Shown: in pieces, positions 1 through 11,797 of the stretch
Numbering within the stretch: position 1 is the first letter of the stretch
Layout of the letters: the number at the start of each line of letters is the position of its first letter
Source: Silene noctiflora
Taxonomy: Eukaryota; Streptophyta; Magnoliopsida; Caryophyllales; Caryophyllaceae
Assembly: GCA_009801015.1 (NCBI GenBank)
Contig: VHZZ01000701.1
Span: 37,794-72,088 of the forward strand
DNA length: 34,295 nucleotides
Direction: 5' to 3'
The notes under the pieces: generated by a model
The model's database searches: none
Seen by the model: the letters and a program-made list of their open reading frames with translations, nothing else
Told to the model about the DNA's origin: nothing
Position numbers and translations under genes: made by a program

Positions 1-2092
1 ACCATATATGAACAAACAATGACTCCATAAAATAATTAGAAAATTACTATCTCCGACGCAAATTTTTACTCCGTAAAAAATAACAGCTCATACAACAAAA
101 AAAGGTTATTATACCTTAAGATGGAGGTATCCGTCTTAACATTACAACAAATCAAATATAATCCAACTTAAGCAATAAGACAAAGTTGTTGCTTAACCAA
201 TGTATCGTACTTTTGTCTTATCGATACTACTTGACTCATACCAAGCTTAAGACGAATACTCCGTGTTAAATAAAAATTTGTGAAAACAATAGGCAATATA
301 TAGGTGAATTTATTTTCAGTAATGGATTTGAACGGATTTCATATTGATCCATAAGTCACGCGGCCCACACCCAAATTAAATGAACCCTATCAGACCTTCA
401 TACTCATATATTCATATAAAAACTTGAAAACAAACCCTACCCACCCTTTTCTATCTTTCTCACCTCTAACCAACTCACTATGCCCTCACATTGCATCTCT
501 TACATCTCTTTAACAATCTCTTATCTTGAAAATTGGTACACCATATCTAATCCCTTGACTATATTATACATTGATACTTTAAGTCCTCACGTTTCACATG
601 TATGATTTTTTTTTTTAATTATTATTTTATCGGTTTAAAGAAATTTTTAGTCTTATTTTATTACTTAATTCAATTTTAGTAAAAAGTGCTGCAAATTTTT
701 AGTGTAATTTTTATTTATTTCAGGCTTATTTTATAATATTTTTTTTTCTTTACTTTTTTTCTTTTTCATTTCAATTGAGCAATTTCGAGCTTAATTAATT
801 TGATAATTTTTTTATTTAAGTATTTCATGCAAATGAGAAAGAAGGAGATCTATGAATTTTTTATATTTTGTAAAGTCTTTGCTTTAAGTTTTTATTTATA
901 TTTCATGTTCTTCATAGTTTTGATTATTTTCAAAACATTAGTATTTTTGTCAATAATTTTATCATTGTTTGAGTCAGTTATTTGTTGAGATTTTATCATT
1001 GTTCAAGTCATTATTTTTTTAATGTTTTTTTATTTTCCGTAACTATCTTTTTCAACTCTTGATTAACATCATCATAGAATTTGATAAATGACTTATATCA
1101 GATTTGGTATTATTTTATAGAGTAACATTTAATATTTAATAAGACAAACGGAATTTTAATAAATGGCTTAAATTTTAATTTTAGTCACGACATTTAAATT
1201 TCAAGAATTTTAAGAATCGACATTTAAGTTTAATTATGAGGAATAGAGGGAAGGAGAGGAGAGAAGGTAATTAAAAGTTATATAAATCATGGTGGGGCCA
1301 TATGTTGCAAATTCTCTCAAACTCATCGAATTATACAAGAATGTCTTAAAGAGTATCGTCTTTGATACGTAATACAACTTTGTCCAGGACATTACTATTC
1401 CATGTTCATTCTCACCAATTGAGACGCGGGATCCCAATATGCAGTATATAAGCCACTGGAGACCTTGAGAAATTGCACCAATTTAGTCTCTTATCAGATT
1501 AGACCTTCTCAATAACAATCTTAGTTCATGAAATAATCTTATACAGAGTATTAAATATGAGGAATGATAAACCATATGTTTTCCGTTACAAATGGCCCGG
1601 ACAAAATATGCTATAAGATGAACCAACTGTTTTTCCAGCGACAAATTGTACCCGAGCTTTCAGCTTAGGGCGCTATTAGAATAGCAACTTGAAAGGGGCT
1701 GGTAGGCAACAATACTGCTCAAGATAATCAGGAAGGATACATAACTGCTTAGCTTGCTAGTTAAGCTCCTCTTCTTACTCTAACACAACCCTAAACGAAA
1801 TATATCACCTGAGAATAAACACAATATGAGTAGAGAACAAGTGTCCCCAAGACTGCACCCAAGAAACCAATTACAGGGTTTATAAGCAATTGTTCTTGCT
1901 CACTCCTGAGACTTGGCTATTTTGTCGAAAAAGAAAATATAGTTAAAAACATTTTTTTTGGCTTAAAATGAAATGTCGCGTCCGAGTGTGAAACCATACC
2001 CAGCAAATTGCAACAAAGAAACCAATCAAAATTAGAAACAAACCATGGCAACAAAGAAACAACTCAATGACAACATCAGAAACAAAGGTTCA
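1..2092. other. Gene-free left flank
   Basis: AT-rich DNA with long T and A runs (for example 607-616 and 740-760). Both strands have only short open frames with low-complexity translations that match nothing I recognise. The stretch 1236-1560 may be an old LTR fragment (listed separately). The last part, about 1900-2092, lies just downstream of the cyclin H stop codon and probably contains that gene's 3' UTR, but I see no clear AATAAA on the minus strand there. Confidence 0.6.
1236..1560 (-). repeat. Possible solo LTR or LTR fragment
   Basis: Read on the minus strand, this stretch has a phrase of the kind common in plant LTR retrotransposons: a 'TTATATACTGCATATTGGGA' block, then a CGTCTCAATTGGTGAGAATG block, then a 'GGCCCCACCATG' block. 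I found no second copy, primer-binding site or polypurine tract in the window, and no TG...CA ends with a target-site duplication. The call rests on resemblance only, and the boundaries are approximate. Confidence 0.25.
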
Positions 2093-5000
2093 CTAATGGA
2101 AAGAACCATACTCGGTAGCAGCAGATGGCGTTTGAATATCTTGTGAGGTTTTATGAGACCTGCGCTTCGATTTCTTTTCCCTCTTCTTACTGCACAAAAT
2201 TTAATATGGCGTAACCAATCACACAAAATATGTCTAAACAAAGCACTAATCTACAAGAGGTTGAGAAGAAACAAGAAATTACCCATCATGAGATCCAACA
2301 TCCTGACAAGATTTCAGCTTCTTAGCAGCACGTTTCATCTCCTCGCCATCACAGGTTTTTGTTGTTATCTTCATGATATTAGCCAGCAAATAACATCAGA
2401 TTGATTTTATTGAAAAAGGGAAGTGAAACAAACAACACTCAGGAAGTGGTATTTAACTTCCTTTCCAGACGCAAATAAAGTCGCTGACAATTATAACTAA
2501 TTTTGTATGTTCATGTCAACACCTCCTAAATGGTTTGAAAGCAAATGGTTTCTGGTGACCACCGATAAAGGAGATCAATGATCCATTATTCAATTTCGTT
2601 TTATTTCCTTATAGAAACATAACATAAAGCATTCTATTGATGAAAAGTTGTCACGGGATGCCTCGGCCTTCAGTCAATGAATATTATTAGATTCACTGAG
2701 AGGGTGCGGTTGAACAAACAAGAGCAAGGCAACGATACAGTAAATTAATGAAAGCTCAAAAACTGTAAACCATACGAAATAGGCTGGCTACAGAAAGAAA
2801 CAAAGGAGACACTATAAATCTATAATACAAAAGAGGCAAATTCATAGAGCGATTCAATTAAAAAGAGATACCAACATCCAAACTACGACGGGGTTGATTC
2901 TTCTGAGATATAGTCTGACTACTTTAAACAAATCTAGCAGGACATGCTCCTTTGGATTAGAAGCAGTCTCGTCAAACCAGGGATTCAATAAAAAAAACAC
3001 TGCATCATGTTAATGGCTACCACAACGCAATTGAAAGCATCAAACCATAGACAATACCAGTATTGAAAGACTAACATTTTCTACTGATTGCTTATTTATT
3101 CGTACCAAATAATCAAAAGCATCAAAGGCTTGGTTCAGTTCTGACAAAGTATGAGTTGAATGTTGGCGTGAGAAAATGCTCTGAAGATATCTGCATGGAA
3201 ATGTGTATTAATAACCATAAACATAAAAGTGGATGAACTAATTAGCAAAAAATTGCAATGACAAAAGTGTAGCACCTTTCAAAATCAAGAACTCCGAGCT
3301 CATTATTTGCTCTACGAAGCGCAGCCAGTGCCAACTGCAAGGAAAAATAACAAGACAAACCCACCAAAACTTGAAACTCATTTTTGAGACAAACAAAATT
3401 GACTGAACAGGACAATTATACAGTTTGTGCATAAAAGATGTGTAAGCCATATTGTTAATTCTTTAAGGGAATCGTATGCTGAAACATTACCTTCTTCTCA
3501 GCCTGCCTTAAATTTATTTGTTCACAGCCCTTTGAAAAGAAACATATTCAACAATAATTACAAAGGAGGGAGCATTATAAGCAAGTAGAAGTTGTTGAAG
3601 ACAAATGTCTGACAGCTCTCAACTATTAACAAACAAAACAATCTTCTAATTTTATCTCCTTTATAGCATCACATTTTTTTTTAAATCCCTTTATAGCAGA
3701 AAATCCCCCCGCCACCTAGCAGTTGGACAAAGGATTCATTTATTTCAATAACCTCTAACGGCAAAATATATATCTTCCAAGGACCACAATCACATTTGCA
3801 TGAATTTTTAGTTTAACCAGGAAACCACCTGATATGATGAGAATACACTACTTATTTCCCGGCAATTTGTCATCTCATCAGAAATAAAAAAAAAACATCA
3901 ACTGATCCACTCATCCAGAGTGAAAAAGCATATTGATGATAACTAGCTAAGGTGACAGTCTGACACAATGAAATGATAATATTTCACATCTGAATATCCT
4001 CCGGTAGGAAGCTTGCAGCAAGATAATTTCAGGATGAGTAATACCCATACAGCCAAACGACAATTACAAAGCAGAAAAGATTTTCTAATACCTGGCCTGG
4101 AGGGAACAGAAGAGGTGCATCTGTAAGCATGGCTTTATCTGCTTCAAGGAATGACTTTTGATGCAAATCCTGGGAAGAAGCCATACAAAGGGATAAGAAT
4201 TCCGAATAAATTAGTTCTCAAGAAAAAAATCCAGATAAATCTATTCAATTAGTATATATATGCGACGAACATAGAGGCAGAAGAGAGCAAAAATATTGCA
4301 CACTGATGCTACGACTTATATGTCGTACAGAATTAAGAGGGTATCCGTATATATGTAGAAATATTAGGAGGCATCACTCAAACATTGCAGAACCATTCAT
4401 TATAAGATGCATCAGGGAACTCGGTGGCCACTGGTGCTCAGCTAGAAAATATGATGACAAAATACATCAACCATTACAAAGTCATTTGTGGTGTTGGAAG
4501 GTGGAAATAAGGAAAGAAGAATAATAGTTACCCCATAGAGGAGAGGAAAATTTACCACCTTCCTAGGGTAACACATCACCCCCATACGGGCGTAACATCT
4601 CTCTCATCATCACTTCTTTTCACTAATACACTCTCAGAAAAATTGAGACACTCATTGAAGGTAAAAAAATTTCTGATATCTTTCAGCATATGATTTTAAA
4701 GTTGAAATATGCAAATGTTCATAAACTAAAAGAAATACTCCGTATGTTACAATGAAGAGCAAAAAAGGGATGCATCTTTAGAAGTAAAAGTTCTTAATAC
4801 CTTTAACAAGTCCATTTGGCCACCCGTTGAATAGCAAAAGTCCTAGAAAAACAAAATCAAATTGTCTTAAATCAAATTTTCACGACGTCAGAATGTCAAA
4901 CTGTCAAAGCAGGTGAATGAAATATCAAAAACTGCACTGCAAGAATCACACTTTGACAAAACACGTCAGCCAATAGATTTGTAATTAAACATACCTCCAT

Positions 5001-7811
5001 ATCGTCAATAAACCCTTCGATTGAGCGGTACGGTGTGTAGACAATTAGATCAAATCCTAAACTCTGTGAAGAAAGGTTACACATAAGTCAACATAATAAT
5101 ATTGAGATCAAACCAAAAGAGCTAGCTTCTTGCTATTCAAGATTTGTTAATCCAAGACGAAAGAAAGCCAAGAATTCACATGTACCTGAAGGACTAGCAT
5201 CTCATTATCTAAAATCAATTGATGATCTAGCTGGATAATCTTGCCAAGGTCCTCGGAAGACACGTGATTCTCTTCTATCTTACAAGCTAGATATACACAG
5301 GTAAGCCTGCAATTTTAAAGAGAAGAAAAGATGCTACAAGTCAACAAAGTGGTTACTAATGTCAGTAATCTCCAACACCACTTCAAACAATAAAACTAAA
5401 CAGTGATGGATAGTCAGACACACTTTCTTCCCCCACATTTCCCAGTTTGATTTAGCCAAAACCTGTTTGTCCTCTTTCTATAACTAACCTAAAATGGTAA
5501 TGTCAACCTCAAACAAGCGAGTCGAAATGAGGTCTATAGGAAGAAAGTTTATATTAACGATAGAGAAGAAGTGCTGGTATGATAGGTATCCTTCAAACCA
5601 GCAATAACTAAAAGAATACAATCTCTCTGGATGAGAAAATAGTTATTAATGGAAACACAAACAGCTAGTTAGATATCGTACATTACATATTTTGGATCAT
5701 GCTCCATGACTGACCAATGTAGGTAAAACCTCTTGTAATAGATCAATGCAGTCCCCTGAAAACAACAGGAATTAGGCAACTATGATGAACCATTATTAGA
5801 GAACTGCTTGAAATTGCCACATAGCACAACTATGGACCTGAATCTTATGTGGGAAAAAGAAGGCTCGACAAACTTCTTGAATCTTGTTTTCGTAAAACGC
5901 ATGCAGCGTTCGTTCGTCTTCAACCTTGAGTGGTTTAACACTAGAATGCTTATCACCTTAAACAAATACAGTCACTCAAAACATCAGAATTCAGAAATAT
6001 AGTATTGAATAGATTATAAACTAGCTTCAAGAAAGAGTAGAAGACATGATCTTATCAAAGCATTACCATTATTTTCCGAATCCCTTTTCCGTTTGGGATG
6101 AGAGAATGATCCATCAGCGTCAATTTCCAAAGAAGCTGTACCATACTTCACCAACACCGAATATCAGTGCACATTTTTTTTTCTTTTATGTGTGCAAATG
6201 GATTACATGGCCTGGTACATATTCTGAGCATTTTGAAGTGGCAACCAAAAGAAAACTGGAAAAACACAGGCCGGTCAAAGCAATAGTATACATGATTCAT
6301 AAGCTTTTGTTCCTTATTGTTTAAAAGGTTTCCAAGTTTTCAACGTAATCCAGTATTCCTATAGTCCTATTAATATGAGATTCTACAACATATAATGTTC
6401 TAAACAATTTGAGTCTCTTGTACTTCACAAAAAGCAACCATTGACCAAACAGGAGGATGAATGAGTAAAAGAAGCTCACTATACTAAACCCTACTACAGT
6501 GACGACAACATAACAACAACAACAACAACAACAACAAAATTCCAACTCCTATAACATATGTTGTAAAAGTCATACTCGACATTGAAGGAGTATATCTCCA
6601 GTGACCATTATTGTCTTACTGTTGATGGAGTGTTTAAAGGGAAAGGGAGGGGGACAATAATAGTATGTTGCTTTGATGACAAATGGAGGGATCCATTCTC
6701 CTGCTTGAGAGTCAAAGTAAAAGTCAAACAACATAGAGAAGATTCAGAAAGAATTCACCCTTGCCCCCGTGCCCCTCTTCCCTCCTCTTCCAACTCCTCC
6801 ATCCTCGTGCCCACCTTACCTTCTTGTTGTTATATCTAACCAAAACCTAAGGGCTTTTTTAATGAGGGTAATTGTTACTAGGGTAACAAAGCTCATATAT
6901 CAATAAGAAAGTGGAGGAAATTAGTGGTAGTGGAAGGTGGCAATAAGGAAGGGAGAATAATAGTTACCCCATAGAGGGGAGGAATATTTACCACCTTCCT
7001 AGGGTAATGCATCACCCTCATACGGGAGTAACATCTCCCTTGTCATATCTTCTTTTCCCCTCCACCACCACGATTGACCACCAATCTCCTCCAATTTTTT
7101 TTCTTGTAAGCTCTACTACCTGATTTACCTTTATGCCAAGCGAGCCCTTACACCATCAATTCTCACGTTATGGTAACTAAATCCACCACACTCTACCTTA
7201 TGTCACAAAAAACCAACCATAACTAATTTGTCTATCTCTACGGCCTTCACAGTAAAATCACAGCTTAAAAATTCATGTTTTCAACAAATCAACAATCAAT
7301 TTTTTTAAAGAACAAAGATTCATATACCCCCAATGTATAAGAGCATTTCAATCCTAAGAAAGAAAGACTCAATATATTGGACCGCACAAATGCCAACAGC
7401 TCCTCCCAATTTGACTTATTTGCCATGAATCAAACTTCGGCCATAAAATTATCAATTAAAAATATGCCCATTTATTTCCAAACACTGTCAATCTCAAACA
7501 AAAAAGCTATATAGACGTATACTAAAAAAGTTACATAGGCTGGGATCTAAATCTAAAACAAAATATGAAGTATATAAGTTTACCTTCTTCAAGGATTGTG
7601 CGGCCCTTTTGTTGGCAACTTTGTATTTATCCATCTACACAAAATAAAAATTGGTATCAAACATAAAGTTAAGCACAAGACGAGGGGGGAAAACATGAAG
7701 GTACATAACAAGGGACTGAGATAATGAATGAAAGAACAAGGAAGCGGGTACCAACTGTTGTTGCGTGAAAATCCACTTAGTTCTATGAGTTGATGTCTGA
7801 AAGTCCGCCAT
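2093..7811 (-). CDS. CYCH;1: Cyclin H, regulatory subunit of CDK-activating kinase/TFIIH
   Basis: Cyclin H binds a CDKD kinase. The pair activates other CDKs and, within TFIIH, phosphorylates the RNA polymerase II C-terminal domain in the nucleus. I read 13 coding exons, in transcript order: 7811-7752, 7634-7584, 6145-6067, 5956-5838, 5755-5682, 5306-5186, 5063-4995, 4842-4801, 4169-4092, 3334-3276, 3190-3106, 2368-2283, 2189-2093. They sum to 1020 nt (339 aa plus TAG), and every junction is GT-AG and phase-compatible. Arabidopsis cyclin H, from memory, is about 336 aa. The N-terminus [16 protein letters not shown] is the plant cyclin H signature. The first cyclin box covers roughly residues 75-170, with the box lysine at 111 and KIEENHVS at 137-144. 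Residues 169-191 ([18 protein letters not shown]) open the second half. The tail (309-339) is strongly basic, as in plant homologues. The ATG at 7811 is chosen by family similarity. The weakest point is the acceptor of exon 12, which has a poor pyrimidine tract. Confidence 0.95.
4488..4620 (+). repeat. Dispersed repeat copy 1, in cyclin H intron 8
   Basis: This block is closely similar to 6924-7060, in the same orientation. Shared cores include AATAATAGTTACCCCATAGA, TTTACCACCTTCCTAGGGTA and the ATACGGGnGTAACATCTC block. It lies in the intron between exons 8 and 9 and does not touch a splice site. It seems to be only the middle of the longer element at 6848-7150, because the left terminal sequence of that element is not seen here. 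Confidence 0.75.
6512..6537. repeat. (AAC)n microsatellite in cyclin H intron 2
   Basis: About eight to nine perfect AAC units in the 1.4-kb second intron. Read on the minus strand in the wrong frame, this gives a run of cysteines in a shadow ORF, which is an artefact. Confidence 0.95.
6848..7150. mobile_element. Candidate MITE in cyclin H intron 2
   Basis: About 303 bp bounded by the 8-bp inverted ends TAAGGGCT (6848-6855) and AGCCCTTA (7143-7150). Its interior (6924-7060) recurs at 4488-4620 in another intron of the same gene, so the family has at least two copies. There is no coding capacity. If the true terminus is GGGCT, the flanking triplets are TAA on the left and TTA on the right. 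That resembles the target preference of PIF/Harbinger elements, but the triplets are not a direct duplication, so the class is unproven. Confidence 0.5.
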
Positions 7812-8088
7812 TATCACTTGCTTCTTTCTCTATCACTCTCTGTATATCTATAGAATGAACTATCGACGTTGAGTGTTGATCAATTCCTGTTTAAAAAAAA
7901 AAAAAACATCTCGGACATTTTCTTCAGGGTAATTATAACGCCACTTGAAAAATAACTTAAATTTTCAAGGACGGACTAGAGGCCAAATGTTGTGAAAGTG
8001 GCGTAATGTTTACTGTTTCTTATCCTCTCTTTTCCAATTTAACTAACAATGCATACCAATATACCATAACTTCAATTCAAATCTTATA

Positions 8089-8178
8089 CTCCCTCTGTCC
8101 CTCGTCTCATTCACTTATTAACCTTTTTTCTTCTTCGTGAGAGGTATTTTGATTAATAAATGATTGGGACGGAGGGAG
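8089..8178. mobile_element. Stowaway-like MITE, 90 bp
   Basis: The left end CTCCCTCTGTCCC is preceded by TA (8087-8088). The right end GGGACGGAGGGAG is its near-perfect inverse. CTCCCTCCGTCCC-type ends next to TA are the hallmark of Stowaway MITEs of the Tc1/mariner superfamily. The right flank reads AA instead of TA, so the duplication has decayed or the end is off by a base. It is non-coding and lies about 280 bp upstream of the cyclin H start. Confidence 0.75.
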
Positions 8179-8265
8179 AAAGAGCCATGATCCAAACCAA
8201 ATAACCACTGTCCCACAAAATGACCAGATAACAACCATAACGAAATCACAACGCCACTCAGTAGT

Positions 8266-8434
8266 TGGAGCCAGGATTCTCCGTAAGGGGGGCGAAAAAT
8301 TCCAGCGGGGCCGAACGAGTAATTTCATAAGGTAAATTTGAAAAAGCTTCTAAATTTTTAACTAAAAATTTTTTATTTTTCCATTTTTAGCGAGGGCGAG
8401 CACCCCTGCTAACCCCCGGCTCCACCATTGGCGC
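8266..8434. repeat. Possible short repeat with GGAGCC/GGCTCC ends
   Basis: The block opens with GGAGCCAGGATT followed by a G-rich GGGGGGCGAAAAATT stretch, and closes with CACCCCTGCTAACCCCCGGC followed by TCCACCATT. The GC-rich edges around an AT-rich core and the inverted GGAGCC/GGCTCC resemble short interspersed elements common in plant DNA. I cannot assign a class, and no target-site duplication is evident. Confidence 0.35.
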
Positions 8435-8645
8435 CCCTAGTGTTTATTTTTTTACGAAAAAAAAATGGTAATCTGAAGATTTATCCAAGCTTGAATTTTG
8501 GCTTCGTCTCTTCGAAAAGTCGATTAATTCACAAAATAAAAACATGACCAACGAAAATTAAAAGCAAATTGCATCTTTATTTGTCTCCCTACTATCAAGC
8601 CCTCCCTCCGCCACTGTCTATCTGCTAATCAATAGAAGCAAATAG

Positions 8646-8738
8646 GCGCTCCCTCCGTGACACTCCATCTTATTTATTTGTTTACTTTTTTTTTATTTCT
8701 ATAAGGGTATTTTAAATAAATGATCAGTACGGAGAGAG
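8646..8738. mobile_element. Second Stowaway-like MITE
   Basis: The left end GCTCCCTCCGTGACACTCCA and the right end ATCAGTACGGAGAGAG are inverted versions of one another in the CTCCCTCCGT family, with an AT-rich core. It is about 470 bp from the copy at 8089-8178 but more degenerate. The right end is followed by TA. Confidence 0.6.
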
Positions 8739-9020
8739 TACACGCTTAAAGGAATAGACAAATAATCCAATTGGATTTATTAATTAAAAATTGAGAATTG
8801 AAATGGGGAAAAGAAAGGCTTACAAATTAAAAGAGTTTTGACAGGGAGCGAGAACGGCGGCGGCGATGAGGATGTAGCCTTGAAAGCCGGCGGGAGATAT
8901 AGTGCTATGAGGTGGTATAAGACGTAGCTTGAAGATGTATTGAAGGAGAGGAGTTATCAATTTTTATGTTTATTTTTATTTTTTGTGTTTTTTTAAATAA
9001 CTCCCTACTTTTTTACGCAT

Positions 9021-9543
9021 GACTTACGAGTTTTTTTGTGAAAATTTAGCTAGTATTTTCCTCATTTTCATAAATATTACCTAAAATTTTTAATTTTGCT
9101 ATAAACTATCTAATGTTTTATATGTTTTGTCAAACACTATCAAATTGAAATTAATGAGCAAAATCGAAAATCTTTTTGCCAAATTAACTAAATTTCTGAC
9201 AGACAAATCAAAATGTCAATCAAATTAGTCATCATTTCGTCCAAATTAGCCACAATCTCAGCCAAACTAGTCAAAATTGTAGNAAAAAAATTGAAGTAAC
9301 TAAGTTAGTAGCTAATTAAAACAGTTGGCGGTGGTTAAGTATNGTAAATAGTGTATGTAATAGGCCAAAAATAATGTTTTCGAGTTAGAATTTTGTCTAA
9401 TTTGATCGAAAATTTCAATTTGGTAGTGTTCGACAAAAGTTAAAAAATATTAGGTAGTTTCTGGCAAAATTAAAAACTTTAGGTAATATTTATGAAAATG
9501 AGGTAAATATTAGGTAGTTTTTGACAAAAAAGTCCATAACTTA
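9021..9543. mobile_element. Foldback element A (long inverted repeats)
   Basis: The arms at about 9021-9160 and 9404-9543 are inverted copies of roughly 140 bp. Shared blocks include CCTCATTTTCATAAATATTA (9060-9079; its inverse is at 9482-9501) and CACTATCAAATTGAAATT (its inverse lies at 9413-9430). The loop (about 9161-9403) has three degenerate units of about 18 bp (nnCAAATTAGnCAnnATnTC, 9214-9278) and two single Ns. There is no ORF. Long-arm non-coding elements of this type are often Mutator-derived or foldback elements; I could not identify a 9-bp target duplication. Confidence 0.7.
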
Positions 9544-10430
9544 TATATGTCCATTTTTTGTAATAACCACCTTAATTCTTTGTTAATTAAAAAACGTAAC
9601 ACCAAAACTGAATTACGATGACGATTTTTATAAGACCCGATCTAATTACTACATTCCGACTTTAATTTACCTAAATTACCTAAACTGCCTTTAATAATTA
9701 TACCCACCCTCTTATTTCATTCATTCCCAATTGTTCAGTCGCCCCCAAATCAATTTGTTCATCTGCCATACTTGATGTTGCTCCCTCCTCCGTCTGTCAA
9801 CACTTACCCAACCCACACCCTCCATATTCTTGTAATTTACCATGACATAAATAACTTGATTCTCAATTTTCCGGTAGCAATCAGCAAAATGGGGATAGAA
9901 AGAGCGTAGTAGTGTACAACGTGTAGCTGCCACTTACTGATGTTGTATATCACTGCAAATGGGATGAAAATGACATAGGCACACCTCTAATTGCGTGCCT
10001 GCCAAAATGTGAGGATTCTTTGATCATATGAATATGTAGGTTGACTCCATGCCTCTGGATTTTTAGCCTATGGATAAGCAAACTAGCGTATTTGAGATTT
10101 GTTAGCGGTCAAAATTATAACCTTTTGAAGATGCATCGTGTGCATATGGTCCTGGTTTATGGGTTTAACGAACCGAATTCAATGAAGGAGTGTTGAGTAT
10201 ATGGAGGATGAACAATTAAGTTGGGGATGAATTTAGGGATGAATGTGTGGGCTGGGTGAGTGTAATTATTAAGGGTAATTTAGGTAGTTTAGTTAAATTA
10301 AAGTCGGAATGTCATAATTAGATCAGGATTTATAAAAACTGTCATCGTGATCCGATTTGGGTGTTAAGTTTTTTAATTAACAAGGAATTAAGGTGGTTAT
10401 TACAAAAAATGGATATATAAAGGTTATTTG
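9536..10430. mobile_element. Foldback element B (long inverted repeats)
   Basis: The arms at about 9536-9735 and 10207-10430 are inverted copies of around 200 bp. Among the matching blocks are CCATTTTTTGTAATAACCAC, CTTTAATTTACCTAAATTAC (with one or two changes) and AATTCTTTGTTAATTAAAAA (one change). The roughly 470-bp interior (9736-10206) does not fold on itself and has no ORF I recognise. A MULE-type non-autonomous element is the most likely class. Its left arm abuts the right arm of element A. Confidence 0.75.
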
Positions 10431-11797
10431 TAGAAAAATAAATAAATATATAAGGGGGTTATTTACAAAAAAAACACTTATTTTTTTGTTTTGTTTTGAT
10501 TTAATGTACTTCTATTTTGGGTTAAGCTCTTTATTAGGCCCGTCACATGCTTGCGACGGTTTTATAGGAGAGTTGCTGAAACAAATTCACTATGTCAAAA
10601 AATAAATTAATGGGTATCCGGGATAGAAGTATAAAATTTGGATTGGAATTGCGCTTTTTATCCAATCGTATTTGTTTTCACTTTTCTGTACACTACTACA
10701 CTTCAAACCATTATAAATTTATGACTCTATAATTAATCGGAACGATATTAATTATGACAAATTTAGTATTTTTGTCGATTTTAGAATATAATAAAGTCTT
10801 AAATGAGATTTTATTTCCCAAGGGTTTTGTATAATGTATGTCCTCCATTGCAGTCGTTTCTTTACCTATTTTATTTTGGATGTTGCTCAATCATGTACAT
10901 GATTTATGATTACCGATTTTATCCCTCCTATTTTAATTCTCCCTCTTTCTCAACATTCCATCAAACAAAAAATCCCCACCTCCCCTCCTCATCCCTGCCA
11001 CCATCGTCGCCTGCTGGCTATTGTGATCCCTTGCCGCCTAGCGCACATCTATCACCAGTTCACCATCATTTCTCCCCACATCAATGTACCACTGATGTCA
11101 AAATTGCATTACCAATTCACATAAGTAACAGATAACAGTAACGATTGTTGTGAAATGGCAGAAGTGTTGGGATGGTGTGTGTAGACGGTAGTAATAATGG
11201 TTAAAACAAACTGACATTTAAGAGGATGACTACCCAGTAACCACACCATAGTTGCCAACTTCTCCATTGAAAATTAAACCTAGTCATACAAGTTAACCTA
11301 ATTAAATTTGTATCTAGTTAGGTTTGCTAACAATTGATGCATAGTTGATATATGAGAATCATTATTTGTTCAATATGAAAATAAAGTGCATAATCAATTG
11401 ATTTAGTAAGATTTCAATTACATTTTTAGAGGAAGACAAAAGAGAGAAAAGGAGAATTTTTTTTAGGGGTATGCTATGAAAAATATATTGGAAAGAGTAT
11501 ATGAAAGAGTAAAACATGTCCATGAAAATACAACTACGTTCATTTTTTGGTGTGTCATTTATTCGTTTACCTTTATATTTATATATTAGACATGTTCTAA
11601 TGGATAATTTGATGTTCCACATCCATAAATGTCCACTTGTCCTCCAATACATTAGCCACAATTTATCATCTCCTTTCTGTTTGGTCTTTGTGTCGTAAGT
11701 AAGGTAATAAATGGCTGGAAAAAAAGGAGTAACTCCTATCAAGCCAACGGATTAGGATCATCTTCATTTCTGTTAGACATCTCCTCTTTAATAATAA
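10431..11797. other. Intergenic, no gene seen
   Basis: AT-rich. The longest open frames (a proline-rich one at 10803-11135 and a minus-strand one at 11362-11742) have composition and content typical of chance ORFs in pyrimidine- or A/T-rich DNA, without a recognisable motif. There is no RNA gene or clear repeat structure. Confidence 0.5.

Noticed and set aside
2860..2935. Possible extra cyclin H exon between exons 11 and 12
   Set aside because: The minus-strand reading gives arginine- and valine-rich text with an in-frame TAG right after the only acceptor, and exons 11 and 12 do join, but only in phase without it.
6321..6545. Cysteine-run ORF
   Set aside because: The cysteines come from translating the (AAC)n microsatellite on the reverse strand.
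10803..11135. Proline/serine-rich ORF of 110 codons
   Set aside because: Two overlapping frames are open over the same C-rich pyrimidine tract, with no motif, no intron context and no start-site support; composition explains it.
11362..11742. 126-codon minus-strand ORF
   Set aside because: Translation is Lys/Ile/Phe/Tyr-rich as expected from AT-rich DNA, with no recognisable domain.
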